DNA of 6,835 nt from Methylotenera sp. (GCA_013816325.1 JACDEP010000118.1:1-6835); one strand, 5' to 3'; positions 1 through 5,873 are shown, numbered from the stretch's first letter. The notes: a model not told the origin generated them from the letters alone. Made by a program: numbers and translations.

Positions 1-1
1 G

Positions 2-496
2 CTTTGCATCAATCTATCAGGCCAAAGCGTGGGAGATCGAGCCTTTCACCGTAATGTCTTAGAAATTCTCTCTGCACTACCTGTCACATTGTGTGAACGG
101 TTGTGCTTCGAGATCACCGAGACTGCTGCTGTTACGAATTTAGCCGATGCTGCGTTGTTCGTAGAGCAAGTTCGCGCACTGGGAATTAGGGTTGCATTGG
201 ACGATTTTGGAGCCGGTGCGTCATCCTTTGGATACCTTAAGCATCTGCGGGTGGACTGTCTCAAGATCGACGGGCAGTTCATTACGGACTTGCTAGACGA
301 TCCTTTAGATGATGTTGCCGTGCGCTGCTTTGTGGATGTCGCCAGAGTCCTGGGGATTGAGACAGTTGCCGAATATGTAGACAAGGCGCCAGTTCTTGAG
401 CGCGTCAAGAACCTAGGCATTACCTACGCCCAAGGATTCTTCGTCCACAAGCCAGAACCCATTGAGTGCTTGCTGGGTGTTCCTCAAGCATCCTAG
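2..496 (+). CDS. EAL-domain cyclic-di-GMP phosphodiesterase, C-terminal part (5' end outside window)
   Basis: The reading frame is open from the window edge, so the GTG at 29 is internal. Just before it the frame reads INLSGQS, a conserved EAL-domain motif. In order one then sees FEITE (metal-binding Glu), LDDFGAG (the Asp pair), LKIDGQF (the Lys), ETVAEYVD (a Glu, in a variant of the usual AEGVE) and YAQGFF (the Gln near the C-terminus). Every active-site position visible here is kept, so this half looks catalytically competent. EAL domains hydrolyse cyclic-di-GMP to pGpG at the cytoplasmic side. The EAL signature itself and any PAS, GGDEF or membrane part lie upstream and cannot be seen. 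The AEYVD and YAQGF variants resemble those of PAS-GGDEF-EAL multidomain proteins, so a larger protein is likely. Its stop directly abuts the stop of a convergent small frame. Family assignment is secure; activity and full architecture are inferred. Confidence 0.93.
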   Translation, partial: LCINLSGQSVGDRAFHRNVLEILSALPVTLCERLCFEITETAAVTNLADAALFVEQVRALGIRVALDDFGAGASSFGYLKHLRVDCLKIDGQFITDLLDDPLDDVAVRCFVDVARVLGIETVAEYVDKAPVLERVKNLGITYAQGFFVHKPEPIECLLGVPQAS

Positions 497-646
497 CTAT
501 TTGAATTGCCCGCAGCCTGGCGGCACATCCTGCTCACGGGACACACCATCTTCCACGGCGGCGGCAATATGATCGACTTGGGCGCGCCTCTGGGCAGGTG
601 GAGGCAGAGGTGACGGAAATTTCGGCGGTTCCGGCTTACAATCCAT
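497..646 (-). CDS. Candidate small proline-rich protein, 49 aa, unidentified
   Basis: On the minus strand an ATG at 646-644 opens a 49-codon frame that ends with TAG at 499-497, tail to tail with the EAL stop at 494-496 and with no base between them. The product starts MDCKPEPPKFPSPLPPP, continues into a short possibly helical middle (VDHIAAAVEDG) and ends VPPGCGQFK. The N-terminal third is proline-rich and there is no signal peptide or membrane segment. I do not recognise it. The region is clearly richer in GC than the bases to its right, and an open frame of this length is less surprising in GC-rich DNA. No ribosome binding site is visible before the ATG. It may be a genuine small gene, the tail of a larger lost gene, or chance. 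The tight convergent stop and the non-random protein composition are the only arguments in favour. Confidence 0.3.
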   Translation of the reverse strand: MDCKPEPPKFPSPLPPPAQRRAQVDHIAAAVEDGVSREQDVPPGCGQFK

Positions 647-707
647 GTTGAAGGCAAATTTAGCACAGCTTAAGTGAAAAATTGCTGATTACAGCGAGGT
701 TCCATTA

Positions 708-919
708 ATGGATACGCAAAACAAACTCTTGAGAAAGTAGGATATGGCTTACTTGTTGGGTATATCTAGATATACATTAAGAAGAATAATGCAAAAGGAT
801 CCCACATACCCTAGATTTATTGAGTTAAGTGCGGGAATTCACATGGTTAGACAGTCAGATGTTGAGGGTGGTTAATAAGGAAGGAGTTAGCTACCAGAGA
901 TAAAACCGCTCACTATTAA
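708..919 (+). pseudogene. AlpA-family excisionase/transcriptional regulator, broken by an amber codon and a frameshift
   Basis: An ATG at 708 with a good ribosome binding site (GCGAGG at 694-699, eight bases before the ATG) starts MDTQNKLLRK, then hits TAG at 738-740. The same frame continues as DMAYLLGISRYTLRRIMQK, then YPRFIELSAGIHMVRQSDVEG. This is the AlpA layout: LLR, an LG-S-TL-R helix-turn-helix, a PRF-L wing, and an SDVE-W end. The frame stops at 873-875, but moving one base after 866 restores WLIRKELATRDK, running to TAA at 917-919. One missing base in the GGTGG run (867-871) explains this. AlpA-type proteins are small DNA-binding activators or excision factors of prophages and integrative elements. 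Two separate lesions make this a decayed gene; a sequencing error could explain one but is less likely for both. Reinitiation at ATG 744 could still give a 43-residue fragment. Family call is from motif pattern only. Confidence 0.78.
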
Positions 920-937
920 ACACTATGCACTGCAAAG

Positions 938-1168
938 TTGTTTGAACTACAAACGGAGTTGTTAATTAATGTAAGAAATTATGTAACGGTCTGCAATCCT
1001 AAGGCACTTCAAAATACCAAAGATGCTTTGCACAATATAATGGCTAAAAAAAGAGACGTTCTATACGACGTAGGAGATGCTGCGCTCGAAGTGGATACTT
1101 TCCAGGATGAAATAATAAATGCGATCCTAAAAGTTGAAAAATTCCTAAAACCACATTTGAAAAAATGA
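938..1168 (+). CDS. Hypothetical short helical protein, possibly a 5'-damaged remnant
   Basis: A 76-codon frame ends with TGA at 1166-1168. The product is charged and probably mostly helical, with a lysine-rich C-terminus (VEKFLKPHLKK) and neither signal peptide nor membrane segment. I do not recognise the family. The only possible start in the frame near the 5' end is TTG at 938, with no ribosome binding site. An ATG at 925 lies in another frame and meets TGA after six codons; removing one base between 937 and 941 would join it to this frame, so the start may have been lost through a single-base insertion. The frame is the same one in which the preceding AlpA remnant ends (TAA 917-919). It lies in AT-rich DNA between that remnant and the tRNA-Asn gene, so it is probably cargo or debris of the same element. 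Expression is doubtful. Confidence 0.4.
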   Translation: MFELQTELLINVRNYVTVCNPKALQNTKDALHNIMAKKRDVLYDVGDAALEVDTFQDEIINAILKVEKFLKPHLKK

Positions 1169-1243
1169 ATTTCTAACATTAAAGAAACATTCAATATTTG
1201 CTTACTTATATGCTTACATGAACAAGATTCTTAGAAATGAAAT
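1169..1243. other. AT-rich spacer on the 3' side of tRNA-Asn, with a repeated heptamer
   Basis: No gene is visible here. Hand counting gives 13 G or C in the 60 bases 1141-1200, the lowest in the window. TGCTTAC occurs twice in direct orientation at 1199-1205 and 1211-1217, a 12-base period. This is where the element side of a tRNA-targeted attachment site would lie, and short direct repeats there can be integrase arm sites, but two heptamers in AT-rich DNA may be chance. Confidence 0.3.
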
Positions 1244-1265
1244 AGCCCCACATTGCTGTAGGGCT
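1244..1265 (-). terminator. Intrinsic terminator of the tRNA-Asn transcript
   Basis: Read on the minus strand, AGCCCTACA and TGTGGGGCT form a nine-pair stem (one G-T pair) closed by a GCAA tetraloop. It is followed by ATTTCATTTC, a moderately T-rich tail at 1243-1234. It begins nine bases after the tRNA 3' end. The stem is strong and the loop is of the stable GNRA type; the tail is not a clean T run, so termination efficiency is uncertain. Confidence 0.75.
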
Positions 1266-1274
1266 TAAATTCTT

Positions 1275-1350
1275 TGGCTCCTCGACCTGGGCTCGAACCA
1301 GGGACACACGGATTAACAGTCCGTTGCTCTACCAACTGAGCTATCGAGGA
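1275..1350 (-). tRNA. tRNA-Asn (anticodon GTT), with encoded CCA
   Basis: The minus strand folds into a complete 76-base cloverleaf. The acceptor stem is TCCTCGA paired with TCGAGGA, the D stem GCTC/GAGC with loop AGTTGGTA, the anticodon stem ACGGA/TCCGT with loop CTGTTAA, a five-base variable loop, and the T stem CCTGG/CCAGG with loop TTCGAGC. The discriminator base is G and CCA is encoded at 1277-1275. The loop puts GTT at the anticodon, which reads AAC and AAU (asparagine). The gene has its own promoter upstream and a hairpin terminator downstream, so it is a single-gene transcript. Its 3' end faces the accessory segment 1-1274; the 3' ends of tRNA genes are common targets of tyrosine-recombinase integrases. 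Confidence 0.98.
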
Positions 1351-1365
1351 ATCGGTGAAGGCGTG

Positions 1366-1394
1366 ATAATACTGGCTAAGCGGTGTTTGGTCAA
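1366..1394 (-). promoter_or_regulatory. Sigma70-type promoter of tRNA-Asn
   Basis: On the minus strand TTGACC (1394-1389) and TATTAT (1371-1366) are separated by exactly 17 bases. Each matches its consensus hexamer at five of six positions. The -10 box ends 15 bases before the tRNA 5' end, leaving room for a short leader. The bases just after it (CACGCC) are GC-rich, as in growth-rate-controlled stable-RNA promoters; that regulatory reading is inference. Confidence 0.82.
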
Positions 1395-1413
1395 TCGTTA
1401 AGGAAGAAAATTT

Positions 1414-1418
1414 GAGGG
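1414..1418 (+). promoter_or_regulatory. Ribosome binding site deciding a GTG start
   Basis: GAGGG lies seven bases before GTG 1426. The nearby ATG at 1422 is in another frame and stops after five codons, so the spacing and frame both pick the GTG as start of the AsmA-like gene. Confidence 0.75.
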
Positions 1419-1425
1419 TAAATGC

Positions 1426-2763
1426 GTGAAAAAATCTAAAACAATATTAATAGGTTTTGGCTTGCTAATTAGTATGTTGATTATTCTGCCTTTTTTAATT
1501 CCGGTGCATACTTACTTACAGCAAGCGGAAAAGATTGGGAGTGAGAAATTAGGCGTGCCAGTGATCATCGGCAGTGGTCATCTTACTTTTTTACCTAGCC
1601 CTCGTATTGTATTGAACGATATTTCAGTTGGCGAGCATCAAGAAGCGCGATTTGGCCGGGTTGTGGCAATCCCTACACTTAGCTCGTTATTTTCTGATAC
1701 TAAAATCATTGATATCAATATAAGCAAGCCGGTAATTAAACAAGCTGTCTTGGATATTGTAGCTGCTTTATCTGCTAAAAAACCGGAAAGCGATGCGGCA
1801 TCCTCAGTACATATACACCACATCAATATCAACGATTTAGAACTGGTTTGGCCAAATTCAAAATATCCGTTACTGAACGTGGAAGCCACGCTCAAAGACG
1901 GTAGCCAATTGGAGTCCGCCATTGTGGATACACAGGACGGCAAGGTAAAAGTGAATATTACCCCTCAAGATGACGAACAACTGGTTGTGATAGATATTGA
2001 CCACTGGACATCACCCATTGGTTTGCCAATGTTGATAGATACCGCGAAGATAGAAGGGCACCTGAAAAATAGCCGTTTGGATATACCAAAAATAGATGTA
2101 GCGCTTTATAACGGTAAGTTGACTGGCAATGCGGTACTCAACTGGCAGAAGGGCTGGAAACTTAACGGTAAGGTAAAAGTAGAACAGCTTGCCGTTAAAG
2201 GTCCTAGCAGCTTGGTCAGCAAGAGCGTTTATTTAAGCGGTAATCTGTTTGGAAACGGTGACTTCTCTTCAAGCGCGAAGGAAGCGGGAGGTATAGCCGA
2301 CAATTTTCAAGCTAACTTTAAGTTTAAGGTGAATGATGGTGTTTTGCATGGCGTAGATTTGGTAAAGATGGCGAGCCTGCTGGTAAAACAAAGAGAGAAG
2401 GGCGGCGAAACTCAGTTTGAAGAGTTTGCCGGCTTGTTGAATATCGATGGCAAACAATATCATTTAAAGGATATTAAAATCAGCTCTGGAATGTTGGCTG
2501 CCAGTGGGCAGGTGAAAGTGATGCCGAATAAGGAGTTGGATGGTACAGTAGAAGTTGACCTAAAAAGCGGTATGGGACTCGCGGCTATTCCACTTGATGT
2601 TTCCGGTACCATTAACGAGCCTACGATATTACCTTCCAAAGCTGCTATTGCAGGTGCGGTAGCAGGTACCGCAATACTGGGCCCGGGCATAGGTACTAGC
2701 TTGGGTGTTAAAGCAGGGTCGGCAGTCAGTAAAATTATAGACTTTTTCGGTAATAAAAAATAA
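1426..2763 (+). CDS. AsmA-like inner-membrane-anchored protein
   Basis: The 445-residue product begins MKKSKTILIGFGLLISMLII, a short basic stretch followed by one membrane helix (about residues 7-27), and then a long extracytoplasmic part. Residues 28-115 follow the AsmA N-terminal pattern (helix, then SGHLTFLPSPRIVLNDISVG and a conserved GR-V-IP segment). Residues 200-400 are rich in beta strand with repeated G-L/N-G turns (NGKLTGNAVLNW, GLLNIDGKQYHLKDIKISSG, LDGTVEVDLKSG), as in the AsmA C-terminal domain. AsmA-family proteins affect outer-membrane assembly and are thought to carry lipids between membranes; any such role here is inference. E. coli AsmA is about 617 residues, so this is a shorter relative. 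Residues 405-435 form an unusual alanine/glycine-rich tail (AIAGAVAGTAILGPGIGTSL) resembling a glycine zipper. The GTG start has a GAGGG site. A DUF421 gene follows 26 bp downstream and is probably co-transcribed. Confidence 0.85.
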   Translation: MKKSKTILIGFGLLISMLIILPFLIPVHTYLQQAEKIGSEKLGVPVIIGSGHLTFLPSPRIVLNDISVGEHQEARFGRVVAIPTLSSLFSDTKIIDINISKPVIKQAVLDIVAALSAKKPESDAASSVHIHHININDLELVWPNSKYPLLNVEATLKDGSQLESAIVDTQDGKVKVNITPQDDEQLVVIDIDHWTSPIGLPMLIDTAKIEGHLKNSRLDIPKIDVALYNGKLTGNAVLNWQKGWKLNGKVKVEQLAVKGPSSLVSKSVYLSGNLFGNGDFSSSAKEAGGIADNFQANFKFKVNDGVLHGVDLVKMASLLVKQREKGGETQFEEFAGLLNIDGKQYHLKDIKISSGMLAASGQVKVMPNKELDGTVEVDLKSGMGLAAIPLDVSGTINEPTILPSKAAIAGAVAGTAILGPGIGTSLGVKAGSAVSKIIDFFGNKK

Positions 2764-2789
2764 CTTAATAAGAATTAAAGGTAAAGACT

Positions 2790-3269
2790 ATGTTTGAGAT
2801 GTCCGTTCCATGGTGGGAATTTATAGTGCGTGGGGTGGTGGTATATGGCTTTTTGGTTGTATTACTACGCTTGACTGGCAAGCGCCAGATTGGCCAGCTT
2901 TCCGCATTCGATCTTGTGTTATTGCTGATAATTTCTAACGCTGTGCAGAACTCAATGAACGCCGGTGACAATTCACTGATAGGCGGGCTCATTTCCGCCG
3001 CCTCATTGGTCGCCATCAATTATGCATTAGGCGTGCTGACCTTTAAAAGTGAGAAGCTGGAAGCGATTGTTGAAGGTAGGCCTCAGATATTGATTCACCA
3101 TGGTGAAGTATTTCAAGACGTAATGTTAGATGCAAAATTGACTCAGCAGGAACTTGATTCGACCTTACGCCAATTGGGTTATTTTAATATTAAAGACGTA
3201 AAATTAGCGATACTTGAGAATAACGGCAAAGTAACTGTTCAGGGGTTTGACAAAAAAGCCCAGAAATAG
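2790..3269 (+). CDS. DUF421 (YetF-like) membrane protein
   Basis: The 159-residue product has membrane helices at about residues 11-27, 41-56 and 63-83, then a soluble C-terminal domain (85-159). The loop between the first two helices carries RLTGKRQIGQLSAFDL, and the second helix ends LLIISNAVQNSM; both are hallmark DUF421 motifs. The C-terminal part shows the family's EGRPQILIHHGEV element followed by a beta-alpha-beta segment (LRQLGYFNIKDVKLAILENNG). The family is widespread and its biochemical role is poorly defined; some Bacillus members have been tied to spore germination or stress, and no such role can be inferred here. Length is at the short end for the family. The start is ATG with AAGG eight bases upstream (2778-2781). 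It follows the AsmA-like gene by 26 bp and no terminator lies between, so the two probably share a transcript. Confidence 0.88.
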   Translation: MFEMSVPWWEFIVRGVVVYGFLVVLLRLTGKRQIGQLSAFDLVLLLIISNAVQNSMNAGDNSLIGGLISAASLVAINYALGVLTFKSEKLEAIVEGRPQILIHHGEVFQDVMLDAKLTQQELDSTLRQLGYFNIKDVKLAILENNGKVTVQGFDKKAQK

Positions 3270-3279
3270 GCATTTACCC

Positions 3280-3315
3280 CCAATTAAAAACCTTTCTGGT
3301 GAAGGCTTTAATTGG
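3280..3315. terminator. Hairpin between convergent genes
   Basis: CCAATTAAA (3280-3288) pairs with TTTAATTGG (3307-3315), and CCTT with AAGG inside, around a seven-base loop. The interior mismatch is AA against C. It sits ten bases after the DUF421 stop and 20 bases beyond the aminotransferase stop, so it could end both transcripts. Neither side is followed directly by a T run; on the plus strand GTTTTTATC comes only about 16 bases later. It could be a terminator or an mRNA-end stabilising hairpin. Confidence 0.5.
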
Positions 3316-3335
3316 CTGCTCACTATTACTAGTTT

Positions 3336-4544
3336 TTATCTTAGTGCTTTTTCAATGCGGTCCAGGGCGTTTCTAAGGTTTTCCATAGAGGTGGCGAATG
3401 AGATGCGAAAATAGCCTTCTGCACCGAATGCTGAGCCTGGTACAACCGCAACATCAAACTCTTCCAGTAAATATTCTGCTAATGCCATATCTGTAGCGGC
3501 TTTAATCTTGCTCGCTTTATGTAGCGTATTTATAGCACCGCGAGCATCTGGGAAGGCATAGAATGCGCCACCCGCCATCAGGCAGCTTAAGCCAGGCATA
3601 GTATTAAAGCGTTCTACCACGTATTGATGGCGTTCTTTAAACGCAGAGACCATTGGTTTAATGCAGTCTTGTGAACCTTCCAGCGCGGCTTGCGCAGCTA
3701 CCTGCGAGATAGAAGTTGGGTTGGACGTAGATTGCGATTGCAAAATTTCCATGGCCTTGATGATGTAAGCCGGACCCGCAGCATAGCCGATACGCCAGCC
3801 TGTCATGGAATAAGCTTTTGAAACGCCGTTGAGTACGATACAGCGGTCTTTCAAACTAGGCGCAGCATTCAGAATGTTATAGAACTTGTCACCAGTTAAA
3901 TTCACATGTTCGTACATATCATCAGTGGCTACCAGCACATGTGGATGTTTTAGCAGCACTTCGCCAAGCGCTTTTAATTCCGCTAAGCTATAGACAGTGC
4001 CCGTTGGGTTCGAAGGCGAGTTAATCATGAACAGCTTGGTCTTAGGCGTGATCGCCGCTTCCAATTGTTCAGGTAATAGTTTGAAACCTTGCTCGATACC
4101 ACATTCAATAATTACCGGTGTGGCTTCTGCCACTAATGCAATATCTGCATAAGATACCCAATACGGGGCTGGCACGATGACTTCATCGCCTTTATTCAAG
4201 ACTGCCAAGCATAGGTTGAAAATGGTCTGTTTGCCCCCTACGCCAACAATCACTTCGTTCAATGCATAATCAAAATCGTTTTCAATCTTGAATTTATTGA
4301 CGATGGCTTTTTTAAGGCCAGGAATGCCGGCAACTGGGGTGTATTTGGTAAAGCCATCATCAATCGCTTTTTTTGCAGCGTCTTTGATATGTTGGGGTGT
4401 GTCGAAATCCGGTTCGCCAGCCGCTAAACCAATAATGGGACGGCCTTCAGCTTTATATTTTCCCGCTTTAGCGGTAATAGCAAGAGTTGGTGATTCTTTA
4501 ATAGCTTGAACGCGGATAGATAAAACAGAAGACGGCTGTGACAA
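3336..4544 (-). CDS. Aspartate aminotransferase, class Ib (PLP-dependent fold type I)
   Basis: The 402-residue protein has full family length. It transfers the amino group between aspartate and 2-oxoglutarate in the cytoplasm, using PLP. Visible elements are AAGEPDFDTP (41-50); GGKQ with Lys105, which in class Ib enzymes contacts the substrate side chain; PYWVSY with Trp129 stacking on PLP; NSPSNPTG with Asn179; ATDDMYEH with Asp208 and Tyr211; SKAYSMTGWRIGY with the PLP lysine Lys243; and FRISFATS with Arg380, which binds the alpha-carboxylate. The class Ib signature argues against class Ia AspC. Some Ib members also accept prephenate and make arogenate; the sequence alone does not settle that. 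The start is TTG, the only plausible one: no ATG follows in the first 200 codons of the alignment-consistent N-terminus, and AAGGGA lies eight bases upstream. The long leader (to 4702) contains no strong promoter; the best -10 is TAAAAT at 4641-4636. Confidence 0.94.
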   Translation of the reverse strand: MSQPSSVLSIRVQAIKESPTLAITAKAGKYKAEGRPIIGLAAGEPDFDTPQHIKDAAKKAIDDGFTKYTPVAGIPGLKKAIVNKFKIENDFDYALNEVIVGVGGKQTIFNLCLAVLNKGDEVIVPAPYWVSYADIALVAEATPVIIECGIEQGFKLLPEQLEAAITPKTKLFMINSPSNPTGTVYSLAELKALGEVLLKHPHVLVATDDMYEHVNLTGDKFYNILNAAPSLKDRCIVLNGVSKAYSMTGWRIGYAAGPAYIIKAMEILQSQSTSNPTSISQVAAQAALEGSQDCIKPMVSAFKERHQYVVERFNTMPGLSCLMAGGAFYAFPDARGAINTLHKASKIKAATDMALAEYLLEEFDVAVVPGSAFGAEGYFRISFATSMENLRNALDRIEKALR

Positions 4545-4552
4545 GATGTGTT

Positions 4553-4558
4553 TCCCTT
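4553..4558 (-). promoter_or_regulatory. Ribosome binding site deciding a TTG start
   Basis: AAGGGA on the minus strand lies eight bases before TTG 4544-4542. The strong match and ideal spacing support this rare start codon for the aminotransferase. Confidence 0.75.
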
Positions 4559-4702
4559 AAACAGATACTTAAAATAGTGATAGATTTAGGTGCAGATTAT
4601 TAGCTAAAAATTTTGCAAATGATTGAATAGACGTCATTTTACGCATAAAAACTGCGATTAGGAACAATTTCACCCAATATCTGTTTTGAATATGCTAAAA
4701 AG

Positions 4703-4728
4703 AAAAAGGCTCCGATCGGAGCCTTTTT
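4703..4728. terminator. Perfect bidirectional intrinsic terminator
   Basis: The 26 bases are a perfect palindrome: an A5 run, GGCTCC, central GATC, GGAGCC and a T5 run. Either strand thus gives a GC-rich stem followed by T residues. It starts 15 bases beyond the stop of the minus-strand protease gene and so ends that transcript before the aminotransferase leader. No plus-strand gene runs into it, so the second direction is probably unused except against antisense transcription. Confidence 0.92.
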
Positions 4729-4743
4729 ATATATCTTTTTAAC

Positions 4744-5754
4744 CTAGCACTCCTTGTCGCAACCTAGCATCTGACTATATTCCGCCGCCAAAGCTTTATC
4801 GATTTGAGCAATCGCTATGTTGATATTATGCATGGCAGCTTTGTCACCTTTGCCTTGTGCGATGATGCCAAGCCTTAATAAGGCATCAGTATTGCTAGCA
4901 TCGAAATTTACAGCTTGTTGATAAGCTTTCTGGGCTTCATCGATTTTATTCAGGTTTTCAGTAGCATTGCCTAATTCATACCAAGCCTCGGAATTTTTGG
5001 GGTCCGTAGCAATCCATTTTTGCGCTACCTGCGCTAGCTTTGGCCAATCCTGATTGATTTCTGGCAGGGCAACCTGCATGAAATAAGGTTTCTTGTCATC
5101 GTCCTCTTCCCAGAATGCTTTACCCACTACGGGAAATTGGGTTTCAGCAGGCAATTTTCCCAAGCTGGCTAACCATTCAATGGGTAATGAATAAAAGTAA
5201 GCTTGTTTACCTGGCGTTTTAAAAGTATTAATACCTAGCAAGTTACCTTCCAAGTCGAATATACCGCTACCGCTAGCCCCCATGCGGAACTGGGCAGTAC
5301 TTCGAATGATCTTGCCGCCTTCAAACTCATAAGTGGATTTGATAGTGCCTTCAGAAGTCAGCGGAGTCGGTACTCCATTGGAATGACCTATAGAAAGGAC
5401 TCCCTGCCCACGTTTCAAGTCATTGCCTTTACCGATAGGTGCAGGGTCTCCGGGCAGGTTAAACGTGGTTAACAGGCAGAGGTCATGCCATTTATCTGCC
5501 TGTACGGAAACGATGGCAAAAGTATCTTCGCCGCGTGAAATCCAGGGTTGCTTGGTGTTACGGAAAATATGGCAGTTGGAAATGACTTTATCTTTTGCAA
5601 CAATCACACCAGAGCCGTATGAAAGGCCGCCGCTAGCATTGTAACCACGGACCATGACAACAGATTGCATGGCGTGAAAAATTTTGGCTTGATCTAAAGC
5701 AAAAGAAGGTTGGGTATAACTTATTAATGCTGCAAGTAGCAACAAACTGCGCAT
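4744..5754 (-). CDS. Exported trypsin-like serine protease with C-terminal TPR repeats
   Basis: From ATG 5754 the product has 336 residues. MRSLLLLAALISYTQPSFA is a signal peptide with likely cleavage after Ala19, so the protein acts in the periplasm or outside. Residues 45-195 form a chymotrypsin-fold domain: GSGVIVAKDKVISNCHIF gives catalytic His62, WHDLCLL gives Asp91, and MGASGSGIFD gives Ser161 in place of the usual GNSGG. All three triad residues are present, so it is probably active, though its substrate is unknown. About residues 250-315 contain two TPR-like units (AWYELGNATENLNKIDEAQKAYQQAV, then ALLRLGIIAQGKGDKAAM), a likely partner-binding module. The C-terminus carries two cysteines (GCDKEC). 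There is no PDZ domain, so it is not a standard DegP/HtrA. A TTG at 5766 would add four residues, but GGGGA five bases before ATG 5754 favours the shorter form. The gene is monocistronic, closed by the 4703-4728 terminator and divergent from uvrB. Confidence 0.85.
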   Translation of the reverse strand: MRSLLLLAALISYTQPSFALDQAKIFHAMQSVVMVRGYNASGGLSYGSGVIVAKDKVISNCHIFRNTKQPWISRGEDTFAIVSVQADKWHDLCLLTTFNLPGDPAPIGKGNDLKRGQGVLSIGHSNGVPTPLTSEGTIKSTYEFEGGKIIRSTAQFRMGASGSGIFDLEGNLLGINTFKTPGKQAYFYSLPIEWLASLGKLPAETQFPVVGKAFWEEDDDKKPYFMQVALPEINQDWPKLAQVAQKWIATDPKNSEAWYELGNATENLNKIDEAQKAYQQAVNFDASNTDALLRLGIIAQGKGDKAAMHNINIAIAQIDKALAAEYSQMLGCDKEC

Positions 5755-5796
5755 GGCATTCCCCAAGTTGAGTTTAATTATTGAATTTTCATAAAA

Positions 5797-5810
5797 ATTA
5801 GACGACTAAT
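5797..5810. promoter_or_regulatory. Inverted repeat, possible operator of the protease gene
   Basis: ATTAG, four bases, CTAAT. It sits just downstream of the candidate -10 box of the protease gene, where a bound repressor would block transcription. A similar pair recurs on the uvrB side (5880-5891). The region is AT-rich, so chance is a real alternative. Confidence 0.25.
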
Positions 5811-5813
5811 AAT

Positions 5814-5842
5814 GACATAGCGTGCGTAACAAAGACTATCAA
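5814..5842 (-). promoter_or_regulatory. Candidate promoter of the serine protease gene
   Basis: On the minus strand TTGATA (5842-5837, five of six consensus bases) and TATGTC (5819-5814, three of six) are 17 bases apart. The -10 ends 59 bases before ATG 5754. The weak -10 keeps this tentative. Confidence 0.35.
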
Positions 5843-5873
5843 AATCTTGCAAAGTTCTTAAGTGGTAAGTGCT

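Noticed and set aside
46..420. Long minus-strand open frame (124 codons) opposite the EAL gene
   Set aside because: Its product is a low-complexity Ser/Thr/Arg-rich sequence without motifs, while the plus strand carries all EAL motifs; it is an antisense shadow.
538..546. GGGACACAC, also present inside the tRNA-Asn gene (1301-1309), considered as an attachment-site repeat
   Set aside because: Only nine bases match, flanks differ, and the match lies within the tRNA rather than at its 3' end, where an attachment core would be expected.
738..740. Amber codon in the AlpA-like gene as recoding or suppression
   Set aside because: There is no supporting stimulatory element, and a separate frameshift further on makes plain decay the simpler reading.
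1422..1439. ATG just before the AsmA-like gene as its start
   Set aside because: It is out of frame and terminates after five codons.
2765..3019. Minus-strand open frame opposite the DUF421 gene
   Set aside because: Shadow of a well-supported membrane protein gene with a ribosome binding site and family motifs.
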